Source: Phytopythium helicoides (taxonomy: Eukaryota > Oomycota > Peronosporomycetes > Pythiales > Pythiaceae). From it: a DNA stretch of 64,000 nucleotides. Below the pieces are notes generated by a model, which saw only the letters and a program-made list of their open reading frames with translations, did no database searches and was not told the DNA's origin. Below are positions 30,612-42,754 of this stretch, piece by piece. The stretch is from positions 1,612,001 through 1,676,000 of the forward strand of contig JANFNE010000001.1 in assembly GCA_024867545.1 (NCBI GenBank), read 5' to 3'. The position numbers were made by a program, and so were the translations under genes. Within the stretch, counting starts at the first letter, position 1; each line of letters begins with the position of its first letter.

Positions 30612-32406
30612 ATGGCCTTCACCTCTCCGTACCCCAGCCTGAACATCTCCAAGGACGCCACCTTCTGGGATGTCCTGGAGCGCACTGCTCAGCAGAAGCC
30701 GAACGCGCCAGCCTTCATCTGCGGACTCACGGACCGCGCACTGTCGTTCAAGGAAGTGCTGCATCAGGCCAAGCTCATCTGTGCTGGTCTGCATGCCGAT
30801 GGCATTAAGAAGGGCGATGTACGTTCGAATTATGCTGAGGCAGTGTGGGCATGGGTAGCGCCTGAGTTGGCGCTGTTTGTTTCAGGTCGTGGTGCTGCAC
30901 TCGTTCAACTGCGTCGAGTACCCGGTGGTGTTTCTAGCACTGAACCGTCTGGGAGCCATCGTGTCGCCGTCATCACCGATGTTTAACGTGAACGAGCTCT
31001 CGGACCAACTCGAGCTTGGTCAGGTGGGACATTTGAGCAAGTTAGATGATATCACTTGAACTCACAAGCTGCATCTCTTCGTAGGCCGTGGCTATCATCT
31101 CTCATATTGAGCTGGCGAAGACGGCGATCGACGCGGCTGGCAAGGTCACGTTGCATCCGGTGGTATACACGATGGGTGATGGTGATCCGCTCCCTAACGT
31201 GCCAACCATGAAGTGAGTGCAACAATTCTCAATTGCTGTCGTCCTTGATCGTGCTAACGTTCACTTCCCAACACCAGGAACTTGCTCTCCAAGAGCCTGC
31301 CGTTCCCGAACCTACCACCGATCAACCCGGCTGATACTCTCATGATGCCTTTTTCAAGCGGAACTACAGGACGTCCTAAAGGCGTCGAGCTGACGGCCCA
31401 CGCGTTGTACTGCACCAGTCTCCTCTCTTCATCGATTGAGGACTACAGACCTCACGTGCTAGGCCTGCTACCCTTCTTCCACATCACAGGGGTCATGATT
31501 TTCCATGTCTCCATCTTTATGGGCTCTGCCGTTATCACTCTCCCTCGATTCGAGCCTGAAACGATGCTCCGAGTTGTCGAGAAGTACAAGATGGAGCGGT
31601 TGTGGCTTGCCCCACCGCTTGTAACCTTCCTCGCCAAGGACCCCATCGTCGACAAGTACAACCTATCCCACGTCAAATTCATCCTTTCAGGTGGTGCACC
31701 ACTTGGCACAGAGATCATCCACGCCGTCAACAACCGCATTGGAGCAAATGTGCTTCAAGGATACGGAATGACCGAGTTCACGGCAGCCGTCACATACTCC
31801 ACCAGAACGAATTTCCGTGATGGAGCCTCGGGACGTCTCCTACCCAACGTCCAAATGAAAGTCAAATGCCTCAAAACAGACAATGACCTCCCCGCCAACG
31901 AAGCCGGAGAACTACTCTTCAAAACACCCACCATGATGAAAGGATACTTCAACAACCCCGAAGCCAACGCACAAACGTTCACCAGCGACGGATTCGTGCG
32001 CACGGGAGACATCGGATACATCGACGACGACGGATACGTGTTCATCATCGACCGTCTGAAGGAGCTGATCAAGTACAAGGGTCACCAGGTGGCTCCCGCC
32101 GAGGTGGAGGACGTGGTGAACTCGCACCCGGACGTGACGGACTCGTGTTGTGTGCGTGGCATGGATGTGTCAACTGGGGAGGAGATCCCGAAGGCGTTCG
32201 TGGTTCGGAAGGCGGGTTCTACGTTGACGGAGCAGGAGTTGATGTCGTATGTTGCTGAGAAGGTGACGGGTTACAAGCGTGTTCGTGAGGTGGAGTTTGT
32301 GGATTCTGTTCCGAAGAGTTTGTCTGGTAAGTTGCTTCGTAAGGAGTTGCAGGCGGTGCAGAACGAGAAGATCAAGGCTCAGATGGCATCACGTAGTAAG
32401 CTGTAG
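30612..32406 (+). CDS. 4-coumarate:CoA-ligase-like enzyme A, PTS1 (SKL)
   Basis: Exons 30612-30818, 30886-31023, 31085-31212 and 31278-32406 give 533 residues. This is an ANL-superfamily acid:CoA ligase that would form an acyl- or aryl-AMP and then a CoA thioester. The P-loop PFSSGTTGRPKGV, the QGYGMTE motif, the hinge YIDDDGYVFIIDRLKELIKYKG and the C-terminal lysine of PKSLSGKLLRKEL are all intact. The C-terminal SKL is a canonical peroxisomal targeting signal, so beta-oxidation or aryl-acid activation in peroxisomes is likely. It is the first of six 4CL-like sequences in the cluster. Its last ~500 bp are nearly identical to genes B, D, E and fragment F. The acid substrate cannot be deduced. 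Confidence 0.92.
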
Positions 32407-33028
32407 AAGAACCCTTATGACGTTGCTGTGCAGGAGGAGTTGTTATGACAAATTGACCTCTGTTTATCATTGTATGCTGCATTGTATTTATCAGTAGCTT
32501 TTTGTTGTGAATGCAGCTATGGTCCAGGCCATGTGTGTGAGTAGTAGATGCCTTGTAGCAAGTCTGATGGCCATAAAGAAATGCTTCATTTCGTGTAACA
32601 AATATCCTTGCCAGTTCATCGCTCAAGTTTAGCCCTCGGCGTTGAAGCTCGGATTTGTGGTGTGTGTATGCAAGTCAATCCCCTCCTCCGCCAGCAGTAC
32701 ACTAGCATAAAACGCTTCAACTCCTTCGCATTCGCGCAGTTTCAATCAGAGCGCTCACTTGTACCTGACGGGACGCAATCAAAGTCTCCGATTGCGCCCG
32801 ATCATTCAAGCGCTTCAAGCAACGCCATTCAGAATAGGCTGCTTTGGATGCCCGGCATGTTGACTCGACAGTCAATCAAGAAGCCCATCCGCAGGACACG
32901 TGGTTGAAGTTGTGATGTGGGTGCGTGTTAAAAAATACCGAGCAAGTATTTATTGCTGCAGTTGCCAGCGCTGCCCGCTCAACCAGCTCACTTCATCATT
33001 TCCAGATTGCCTTCTACGTGCCGCCACC
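32407..33028. other. Intergenic between 4CL-like genes A and B
   Basis: Contains the 3' flank of A and the putative promoter of B near 32986. No other gene recognised. Confidence 0.5.
32986..33003 (+). promoter_or_regulatory. Putative Inr/FPR, 4CL-like gene B
   Basis: GCTCACTTCATCATTTCC, about 25-45 bp before the ATG, matches the Inr (TCACTTC) and FPR (CATTT) consensus. Confidence 0.45.
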
Positions 33029-34851
33029 ATGGCCTTCACCTCTCCATATTCCAGTGTTCCCGTCCCCAGCGACGCAGCCATCTGGAACGTCCTAGAGCGT
33101 CAAGCAAAAGAGAAGCCGGACGCCCCAGCCTTCATCTGCGGACTCACGGACCGCGTTCTTTCCTTCAAGGAGGTGCTGCGTCAGGCCAAGCTCATCTGTG
33201 CTGGTCTACACGCCGATGGCATCAAGAACGGTGACGTGCGTTGGTTTGTTGGTGGTTTTGAGGAGTTCCGTAGCATTTGTTGACATCGATTGGGGTTTGA
33301 GCAGGTCGTGGTGTTGCACTCGTTCAACTGCGTCGAGTATCCTGTGGTGTTTCTGGCGTTGAACCGTCTGGGAGCTATTGTAACACCATCGTCACCGATG
33401 TTTAACGCAAAAGAGCTCGCGGACCAGATCGTGCTCGGCAAGGTGAGAGATATGCGACCAAGCATTATGGCGTTCGTGCAGTTTTGATCACTATAGTCTT
33501 CGATCGACAGGCTGTGGCTATCATCTCGCATGTGGCGCTCGCCAAGCCGGCGATTGACGCTGCGGCGAAGGTTACATCCCGTCCGCTAGTGTACACGCTG
33601 GGTGAAGGAGGCGCTTTGGGCAACGTGCCGACCATGAAGTGCGTCACTTTTGTGTTTTGGATTCGAATATGTTGGTGGCTCGATACTGACTGTTTTGTGT
33701 TGATTGTCGTCATCAACTTCAGCGACTTGATCGCCAAGAACCTGCCGTTCCCTAATTTGCCACCAATCAATCCGTCCGATGTCGTCACGTTGCCGTTCTC
33801 GAGTGGCACAACTGCTCGTCCCAAGGGTGTGGAGTTGACAGCAAGCGCCATGTACTGCACTGGCCTCCTTGCGTCGTCTATTGAAAGCTTCCAGCCACAT
33901 ATTCTCGGCGTGCTACCCTTCTTCCACATCATGGCTACCATGACTTTCCACGTTACTATCTTCATAGGAGCTGCGATGGTCATTCTCCCGCGGTTCGAGC
34001 CTGAAACAATGTTGAGGGTTGTCGAGAAGTACAAGATGCAGCGGCTTTCACTTGCTCCACCACTTGTGAACTTCCTCGCCAAGCATCCCATCGTCGACAA
34101 GTACGATTTATCGAGTGTCAAGTTTCTGTTTTCCGGTGGCGCGCCGCTAGGCAAAGAGACAATTCAAGCTGTCTATGATAGAATCGGCGCACATGTGCTT
34201 CAAGGATACGGAATGACCGAGTTTGCTGCCGCTGTGACGTATTCCACTGCAACGCACTTCCGTGATGGAGCCTCGGGACGTCTCCTACCCAACGTCCAAA
34301 TGAAAGTCAAGTGCCTCAAAACAGACAATGACCTCCCAGCCAACGAAGCCGGAGAACTACTCTTCAAAACACCCACCATGATGAAAGGATACTTCAACAA
34401 CCCCGAAGCCAACGCACAAACGTTCACCAGCGACGGATTCGTGCGCACGGGAGACATCGGATACATCGACGACGACGGATACGTGTTCATCATCGACCGT
34501 CTGAAGGAGCTGATCAAGTACAAGGGTCACCAGGTGGCTCCCGCCGAGGTGGAGGACGTGGTGAACTCGCACCCGGACGTGACGGACTCGTGTTGTGTGC
34601 GTGGCATGGATGTGTCAACTGGGGAGGAGATCCCGAAGGCGTTCGTGGTTCGGAAGGCGGGTTCTACGTTGACGGAGCAGGAGTTGATGTCGTATGTTGC
34701 TGAGAAGGTGACGGGTTACAAGCGTGTTCGTGAGGTGGAGTTTGTGGATTCTGTTCCGAAGAGTTTGTCTGGTAAGTTGCTTCGTAAGGAGTTGCAGGCG
34801 GTGCAGAACGAGAAGATCAAGGCTCAGATGGCATCACGTAGCAAGCTGTAA
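33029..34851 (+). CDS. 4-coumarate:CoA-ligase-like enzyme B, PTS1 (SKL)
   Basis: Exons 33029-33235, 33305-33442, 33511-33638 and 33723-34851 have the same lengths and phases as in gene A and give 533 residues. The P-loop reads PFSSGTTARPKGV, with the third conserved glycine replaced by alanine; the other motifs (QGYGMTE, the hinge and PKSLSGKLLRKEL) are intact. It ends in SKL, predicting a peroxisomal location. The N-terminal two thirds clearly differ from gene A, but the last ~190 residues are the same. It should be active if alanine is tolerated in the loop, which is inference. Confidence 0.9.
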
Positions 34852-35069
34852 TGAGCTGGAAAGGTGCAGCATTGTGGTGATAGGAAGCGGTAGTGTTTGC
34901 TGTGAATGTGAATAACTCTTTTAGGAACTTGCTGTTGACGGTATTTTGAGGTGACAGAAGTTGCATACAACAACCGGGATAGTCCCCAACCTTGCTTGTG
35001 ATTCAGTAGAATGCTTTGCTACGGAGGTGAAGATTTGCAAAGCTGCTGCATTGTACAGTAGCTGGCAAA

Positions 35070-36953
35070 CTACTGTGGAGCCGAAGCCTTTGCATCTTCA
35101 CGCTCCTGGAGTTGCCTGCGCAGCGACTTGCCGGACATGTTCTTGGGGATCGCGGTGATGAACTCTACCGCACGAACACGCTTGTATGGAGCAACTTTGG
35201 CACTCACGTAGTCGATTAATTCACCCTCGGAGGCGGTGGCATTCTCGTGTAGAACCACGAATGCCTTTGGAATCTCTTCGCCCGACTCACGGTCCTTGCC
35301 GCGGACACAACAAGCATCTTGCACTGCAGCATGCGACATAAGAACCTCCTCCAACTCGATAGGAGCGATCTGATGGCCCTTGTACTTGATCATCTCCTTG
35401 AGGCGGTCAACGACATAGACAAAGCCATCGTCATCAATATACCCAACATCACCCGTACGAACAAACCCATCCTCCGTGAAAATGGCCTTTGTTGCCTCTG
35501 GGTCCTTGTAGTAACCCTTTAAGCAGCCTTGTGTGCGGAAGAGCAATTCACCGGGCTGGTTAGGAGGTAGGTCCTCGTCCGTTTCCAGTGATTTGACCTT
35601 CAATTCCGTGTTGGGAATCAGGCGACCAGAGGCACCGTGGCGGGCGTGGGTCTCACTCGAAACCGTAACTGGTGCGCAAAGCTCTGTCATACCAAAACCC
35701 TGGCAAAGCTTGGCACCAATACGCTTCTCAACAGCCTTCTCAATCTCGATGCTGAGAGACGAGCCCCCAACGCCCATGAATTCGACATGCGAGAGGTCGA
35801 ACTTGTCCACAATTGGATGCTTGGCCAAGAAGACCACAAGAGGTGGGGCGAGAGACAATCGCGAGATCTTGTACTGCTCAATGGCACGGAGAAAGTGCTC
35901 GGGGTCGAAGCGCGGAAGAACAACCAGTCCAAATCCTCGGTAGATGGTGAGCTGAAACGTCATGAGTGCGAGAATGTGGAAGAATGGAAGCATGCCGAGC
36001 ATGTACTCCGAGTCGGGTTCGATGGAGGAGGTGTTGATCACTGTGGCGAACATGGCCTTTGACGTCAGCATTACACCCTAGTCAACCGCACAGCACACAG
36101 ACATATCAGCCACCGATTTCTCGACCAGATCACTGAAAACCGATTTAACAGACCTTCGGGCGTCCCGAGGTTCCGCTCGAGAAAGGGAGCGCCGCGACAG
36201 CCTCCGGGTCAACCGGCGGCAGGTTGGGAAGTGCATAGTCTTTCTCAATCAGCTGTCTGGAAATGCGAAAGGAAAAAAGAGGTGAGTGCATTAATCTCAA
36301 CACTCCAAGGAATGAAACAATCAAAAACGTACTCGATGGTGGTGAGCTCGAGCTCGGCTGGTGGACCCTGGCCGATAGTGAATACCTTGGCAGTATCGAT
36401 CCCGCGCAGCTTGGCGGCCTCGATCGCCACATTCGCGAATAGCTTGTGAGTGATCACCGCAGTCGCCTGTTTGCCAGGATCATCAGATTGTCAGTACAAG
36501 GCAAGAGCAAATGCCGCAGCACTTGCACCACGTACGTCGCTGTACTCAATCTGATCGGCCAGCTCGCTGGGCTTGAAGAGCGGCGAGGAGGGCGAGCACA
36601 CGGCGCCGAGCCGCGTCAGCGCGAAGAAGATGAGCGGGTACTCGATCGAGTTGAACGAGTGAAGGATCACGGTCTGTTCACGCATCGACAAGTCCTAAGT
36701 CAGCTTGCAGTGGCGTTCGCCAAACATGACACCGACTGCCACGCACGTCGCCCTGCTTGATGCCATGGGCAGCGAGACCCGCGCAGATTTGTAGCGTCTG
36801 CTTGTGCGCGTCGGCAAACGAGATGGTGCGACCCGTGAGCCCACAGACGAGCGCGGGCTTGCCACCGATGTTCTCAGCGTGACGCTCGAACGCGTGCCAG
36901 ACGGTCTCGCCCTCGGGGATCGGGAAGCTCGGGTGCGGCGACGAGTAGATCAT
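35070..36953 (-). CDS. 4-coumarate:CoA-ligase-like enzyme C, no PTS1
   Basis: Five exons on the minus strand: 36747-36953, 36536-36673, 36333-36466, 36154-36256 and 35070-36077, giving 529 residues. Three introns match those of the other cluster members; a fourth, in the P-loop codons PK/GV, is unique to this gene. The motifs PFSSGTSGRPKGV, GFGMTE, YIDDDGFVYVVDRLKEMIKYKG and PKNMSGKSLRRQL are intact, so the enzyme is probably active. The C-terminus is KASAPQ, not a peroxisomal signal, so it is likely cytosolic. It is the most divergent member and has not taken part in the C-terminal homogenisation. Confidence 0.9.
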
Positions 36954-36969
36954 CTCGGCGATTTCTCTG

Positions 36970-36987
36970 GGAATCGAAAGTGACTCG
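36970..36987 (-). promoter_or_regulatory. Putative Inr/FPR, 4CL-like gene C
   Basis: On the minus strand GAGTCACTTTCGATTCC lies roughly 20-35 bp before the ATG and fits Inr (TCACTTT) plus a weak FPR. Confidence 0.4.
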
Positions 36988-38251
36988 AGCTTCAGCTACG
37001 GCTCGGGCTCGGGCGTCTCGACAAGAGGAGAGGTCAAGGGCGACGAGCCCTGCGGAGCCGAGCAGAAGGGGGCGGAGGTCTTGGTCCCACGCGGGGGCGG
37101 TCCATTCGCCACCAGATGTAAGCTTCAAGTTCCCGCAAAGGCGTGCTTTACGTGCATAGACCTGGAGAACCTGACTGGCCGAGTGACGTCAGTGGTGCTC
37201 CGATTGGCTAGCCCGCCCACAGTTGACACGGATGGTGTGATACCACAGGTCCGAGTTGATGCCCGTGATGTTCATCTGGGCTGGGCTTTCTGGCCTGCTT
37301 CTTCGAGGTTCGGCTGTTTGTTTACTCCTTCGTGGTCCAGCACTTCTGAACGATCTTTTCGCTCTCTCAGGGCCAACTTCTGGAGAAAGCACTTCTCCTC
37401 GATGGCACGCTTCGGCGGATTGGGAACATAGTGTCTCGTAGCTGAAAAGATCAACAACTACACCAACAGCAAAGGGCCTGCATTCAAGACTCATGTAAAA
37501 CCCTAGGAAACTCTCCGATGCTTTCTTTGATGACCACAACAACGAAAACCGAGAATGAGATGCACTGGGATCACAACTGTCGATCTCCACCAACCTTTCG
37601 CTCAAAGGCACAGCTCACTCAGAAGTGGAAATCAGCACTAGGTTCCATACTGAAGAACCATCCGTCGCCTATTCGAACTCGGTTCCAGTATCTCGATAAA
37701 CCAACTGGACACGCGGCCACCCCACGTTCACCAGAACCTCGTCGCTGCGCTTCCACACCGCACCTCGACTCCGACAGTCTTCGATCGAAAACCATAGCAG
37801 CCGCGTATCTCTTTCGCCCTCAAACGTGTATAGCTGCGCTCCTTCGACGGTGTTGGGATCGTCAATGTCGTCGTCGTCGGCGTTGTACACGAGCTCAACT
37901 GCTTAGTGAGTGGTTCATCAAGTACCGCTTTTTCTCCAGGCAATGTCTTCTTGTCAAGCAGAAACGCTTGCTGACGAGAATTCCTGGACAAATTCATATC
38001 GCTGTGCATGCTATTTATGTCGATCTACATGGGTCATTTTGCATGCAAACTCTCGTCATGATTGACGGCCCACACCTTGTCAGCTCAGCTAGCAGAGCTC
38101 CCCGCCACAACGCAACGATATCAGAGGCAACCTATTAGCACAGCAGCTCCCCAATGGTTGCAGCCAATCATATGCACACTCGATCATGTAATGAATCTAT
38201 AAAGGCTACATGTCACGATTTCTGTTCCCATTGCCCGCTCTCATTCTTGTT
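36988..38251. other. Intergenic between C and D with a possible gene relic
   Basis: Long region without an intact gene. On the minus strand, 37669-37885 reads a plausible acidic peptide (ELVYNADDDDIDDPNTVEG, then WFSIEDCRSRGAVWKRSDEVL). A second frame just upstream, at about 37905-37985, reads NSRQQAFLLDKKTLPGEKAV. Together they look like the broken 3' end of a gene, not recognised. Confidence 0.3.
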
Positions 38252-40120
38252 TCACGCACTCAAAGGGTCGACTAACGAGTCCGAAGCACCGCAAGCCTGT
38301 TCTCTCTTTCCCATGACGCTAGAATCTTCCTTTTGGGCCTTGATCTTCTCGTTCTGCACCGCCTGCAACTCCTTACGAAGCAACTTACCAGACAAACTCT
38401 TCGGAACAGAATCCACAAACTCCACCTCACGAACACGCTTGTAACCCGTCACCTTCTCAGCAACATACGACATCAACTCCTGCTCCGTCAACGTAGAACC
38501 CGCCTTCCGAACCACGAACGCCTTCGGGATCTCCTCCCCAGTTGACACATCCATGCCACGCACACAACACGAGTCCGTCACGTCCGGGTGCGAATTCACC
38601 ACGTCCTCCACCTCGGCGGGAGCCACCTGGTGACCCTTATACTTGATCAGCTCCTTCAGACGGTCGATGATGAACACGTATCCGTCGTCGTCGATGTATC
38701 CGATGTCTCCCGTGCGCACGAATCCGTCGCTGGTGAACGTTTGTGCGTTGGCTTCGGGGTTGTTGAAGTATCCTTTCATCATGGTGGGTGTTTTGAAGAG
38801 TAGTTCTCCGGCTTCGTTGGCTGGGAGGTCATTGTCTGTTTTGAGGCACTTGACTTTCATTTGGCCATTCGGTAATAGGCGACCAGAAGCACCGTCACGA
38901 AAGTCCGTTTTAATCGAGTATGCAGCTGCCCCAGCGAACTCGGTCATTCCAAAACCTTGGAGCACATGAGCACCAATTCGGTTATAGACAGCTTGGATGA
39001 TCTCGATCCCTAGTGGAGCCCCTCCACAAATGATGTACTTGACTTTGGAGAGATCGTACTTGTCGACGATGGGGTGCTTGGCGAGGAAGGTTACAAGAGG
39101 AGGTGCCAACTGCAGCTTTTGAATCCCGTACTTCTCAATCACCCGAAGCATTGTCTCGGGCTCGAACTTCGGTAAAATTACTATAGCAGCGCCCATGTAG
39201 ATGGAGACATGGAATGTCCAGGTTGCCATGATGTGGAAGAAGGGTAGCACGCCGAGAATGTAGGGCTGGAAATCCTCAATTGTTGTTGTGAGATACCCAG
39301 AGCAGAACATTGCGCTAGCAGTCAGCTCTACTCCCTTGGGTCGATCGGTTGTTCCACTAGAAAATGGGAGGGTAACAATGTCGGATGGGTCAATAGGTGG
39401 CAGATTCGGGAACGGCAAATTATTGGCGATCAGACTCCTATAGAACAAGAAGCAGGTAAGTAAACGCTCTTCCTCGCTCGGCAGCTAAAAGAGAAGGAAA
39501 CCTACTCCATGGTCGGAACACCTTCGATCGCGTTGCCCACACCAACAGTAAAGACTATTGGATGCGATGCGGTCTTTGAAGCTGCTTCAATTGCGGTCAT
39601 GGCGAGCGTCACGTGCGAAATGATGGCTACAGCCTGCAGTGGAAATACCAACTCGTTGTCAGTACGAAGACAAATCAAGGCGCTTACACCTGTCACAAAG
39701 CGCACCTTGCTGAGTACGATTTGATCTACCAGCTCTTTTGCGTTAAACATCGGTGACGATGGTGTTACAATAGCTCCCAGACGGTTCAACGCCAGAAACA
39801 CCACCGGATACTCGACGCAGTTGAACGAGTGCAGCACCACGACCTGCTCAAACACCCAATCGATGTCAACAAATGCTACGAAACTCCTCAAAACCAACAA
39901 CAAACCAACGCACGTCGCCCTTCTTGATGCCATCGGCGTGCAGACCAGCACAGATGAGCTTGGCCTGACGCAGCACCTCCTTGAAGGAAAGAACGCGGTC
40001 CGTGAGTCCGCAGATGAAGGCTGGGGCGTCTGGCTTCTCTTTTGCTTGACGCTCTAGGACGTTCCAGATGGCTGCGTCGCTGGGGATTGGGAGGCTGGGG
40101 TACGGAGCTGTGAAGATCAT
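38252..40120 (-). CDS. 4CL-like enzyme D, altered P-loop and lost PTS1
   Basis: Minus-strand exons 39914-40120, 39706-39843, 39506-39633 and 38252-39437 give 552 residues. Exon lengths 1-3 equal those of A and B. The P-loop reads PFSSGTTDRPKGV, with an acidic residue in place of the conserved glycine, which may impair ATP binding. The C-terminus departs from its paralogues after KIKAQ and runs 26 residues further, ending in DPLSA, so the SKL signal is gone. QGFGMTE and the hinge are intact. Two independent losses suggest relaxed selection or an altered role, although the frame itself is unbroken. Confidence 0.85.
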
Positions 40121-40138
40121 GTGTGTTGGAGACGCCTG

Positions 40139-40160
40139 CTGGTAAAATTGGAAATGAAGC
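40139..40160 (-). promoter_or_regulatory. Putative Inr/FPR, 4CL-like gene D
   Basis: Minus strand GCTTCATTTCCAATTTTACC, about 20-40 bp before the ATG, is one of the best Inr/FPR matches in the window. Confidence 0.5.
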
Positions 40161-40497
40161 AATTGCTTCGGTCTCGAACCGCTATCAATATCAGCGGAAG
40201 TAACCAAACTCGTGGGTTCTGGTGTGCGTGAATTATGATATTCGGTCCCGTCGCGGGGACCCATAGGTGCTGATGCAATTACTTTGTGAGTGTACACAAA
40301 GCAAGCTTTGAGTAGACTCAACTCCTCTGATCCAATAGTATATCATGAAAGTCATCACCGGCAATGTTAAGCGATATGATTGATTCCATATTTCGGGTGA
40401 GTAGCTTCCATATCACACCTAGCAAAGCTACTAAAGCTGTGCCGCCAGCAAATTAAAACTACTTCATCAACATGGATTTTCCAGGACAGCCACGACA
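40161..40497. other. Intergenic between D and E
   Basis: No gene recognised. It separates the start of D from the stop of E, both on the minus strand. Confidence 0.5.
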
Positions 40498-42431
40498 TCA
40501 TAGTCGGCTGTACGAAGCCATATGAGCCTTGATCTTCTCGTTCTGCACCGCCTGCAACTCCTTACGAAGCAACTTGCCAGACAAACTCTTCGGAACAGAA
40601 TCCACAAACTCCACCTCACGAACACGCTTGTAACCCGTCACCTTCTCAGCAACATACGACATCAACTCCTGCTCCGTCAACGTAGAACCCGCCTTCCGAA
40701 CCACGAACGCCTTCGGGATCTCCTCCCCAGTTGACACATCCATGCCACGCACACAACACGAGTCCGTCACGTCCGGGTGCGAGTTCACCACGTCCTCCAC
40801 CTCGGCGGGAGCCACCTGGTGACCCTTGTACTTGATCAGCTCCTTCAGACGGTCGATGATGAACACGTATCCGTCGTCGTCGATGTATCCGATGTCTCCC
40901 GTGCGCACGAATCCGTCGCTGGTGAACGTTTGTGCGTTGGCTTCGGGGTTGTTGAAGTATCCTTTCATCATGGTGGGTGTTTTGAAGAGTAGTTCTCCGG
41001 CTTCGTTGGCGGGGAGGTCATTGGCTGTTTTGAGGCATTTGACTTTCATTTGTACGTTGGGTAGGAGACGTCCCGAGGCTCCATCTCGATAGTTCGAGGC
41101 ATTCGAGAACGTTACACCGGCTGCGAACTCGGTCATCCCATACGCCTGAAGCACGTGGGCTCCAATGCGGTCGTGGATAGCATGGATAATCTCTTTACCG
41201 AGTGGAGCTCCACCAGAATGGAGAAACTTGACACTCGACAAATCGTACTTGCTCACGGCGGGATGCTTGGCGAAGAACGTGACGAGCGGCGGTGCCAAAT
41301 TCAGCTTGCGCATCTTGTACTTCTCCACCACCCGAAGCAGCGTGTCGGGTTCAAATCGAGGTAACGTGACGATGGCGGCTCCCATGAAGATCGATACGTG
41401 GAACTGTTTCATGGCCATGATGTGAAAGAAGGGTAACAGTCCAAGCATGTAGGTCGGACGTTCGTCGACGGTCGAGCTCAGCAGTCCGGCAGCGTACATG
41501 GCGCTCGCTGTCAACTCGACTCCCTTGGGCCGTCCTGTTGTTCCGCTGGAGAAAGGCAGTGCCACGAGGTCTAGTGGTCCGATCGGCGGCAAGTCTGGGA
41601 ACGGCAGCGGCGTCGTGATGAAGTCCCTGATAAGTCGGTCAGCAAATCGCACGACAACAAGCAGAGACAGTTGCTCTTGTCAGTGGACATGTGAACATGC
41701 ATGATACGATCGTGAAAGACAAGGTGAGAAAGACCGGGTCGTACTCGATCCATGAGACGTCGAGGGTGTCCTCGCACGGTCCGAACGCGTACACTTTGAG
41801 TTGTGAGGCACGAGCCTTTGCGGCTCCATCCATTGCCGCAGATGCTAGCGCGGAGTGTGAGATGACCGCCACAGCCTGATGTTCATGACGCAGTCATCAT
41901 CGTCAGAAAAAGACACGAGACAATGGAGGAGACCGACAGACGACGCTGATCTCGGAGGTAGAGCAGGGAATATCTATCACCCACTCGTTCATGCGCACAT
42001 GGTGCACCACATACCTTGGCGAGATCCAACTGCGCTGCCAACTCGTCACCATTGAAAAGAGGAGACGACGGCGAGCAGACCGCTCCGAGTCGGTTGAGCG
42101 CCAGGAACACGACGGGGTACTCGACGCAGTTGAACGAGTGCAGCACCACAACCTACTCCACTCCACACCCAGCGTCACCACTTCGCCAATACCACGAGAG
42201 AACAGCTGGACCGCGACGTACATCTCCCTTGCGGATACCGTCAGCGTGCAAACCAGCACAGATGAGCTTGGCCTGGCGCAGGACTTGTCCGTAGGTGAGC
42301 AATGTGTCGGTGAGTCCGCAGACGAAGGCTGGGGCGTCTGGTTTGTGAGTGGCTTGGGCCTCCATCACGTTCCAGATCGCTGCATCGCTCGGGATCGGCA
42401 GACTTGGGAGCTTGGACGTGAACATAATCAT
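40498..42431 (-). CDS. 4-coumarate:CoA-ligase-like enzyme E, PTS1 (SRL)
   Basis: Minus-strand exons 42222-42431, 42015-42152, 41745-41875 and 40498-41626 give 535 residues. A second ATG at 42425 is an alternative start. The P-loop SSGTTGRPKGV and the final PKSLSGKLLRKEL are intact; the A5 motif reads QAYGMTE, where its paralogues have a glycine. The C-terminus is SRL, a functional PTS1 variant in many eukaryotes, so peroxisomal import is likely. The N-terminal part is clearly distinct from A, B and D, while the last ~500 bp are nearly identical to them. Confidence 0.9.
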
Positions 42432-42459
42432 GGGTGAGGTGCTATGAAGCTCTCGAGGC

Positions 42460-42476
42460 TGATTGTCAAATGAGCT
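42460..42476 (-). promoter_or_regulatory. Putative Inr/FPR, 4CL-like gene E
   Basis: Minus strand GCTCATTTGACAATCAG lies about 29-45 bp before the ATG. It matches the block upstream of gene A almost base for base although the two genes are 12 kb apart and inverted. Confidence 0.5.
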
Positions 42477-42754
42477 GGGCGCTCTTTGGCCCAATGCCAA
42501 CTTCAAGCAGGTTTAACACCTACCTTTCATGACAGAGAAACTGCTTCGTACACGAATCACCGCCGACGGACAAACTTCAACTAGCCTCGATGCAACCACG
42601 CATGCATCATCAGCTAGCATATCCGGCGCAGCAGTTGTACAACGCCATTTTCACTACTAGCTACTCTCATGACGCCTCAAAATAACCACAAAAAAATACG
42701 TGACCGGGCTTTTGGAATTGTTAACAAAAGCGATTTAGCAAGCACGAGGCTTTT
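42477..42754. other. Intergenic between E and fragment F
   Basis: No gene recognised in this short stretch. Confidence 0.5.

Noticed and set aside
37518..38138. 206-codon plus-strand frame between 4CL genes C and D
   Set aside because: No domain or codon bias; the opposite strand reads a more protein-like relic.
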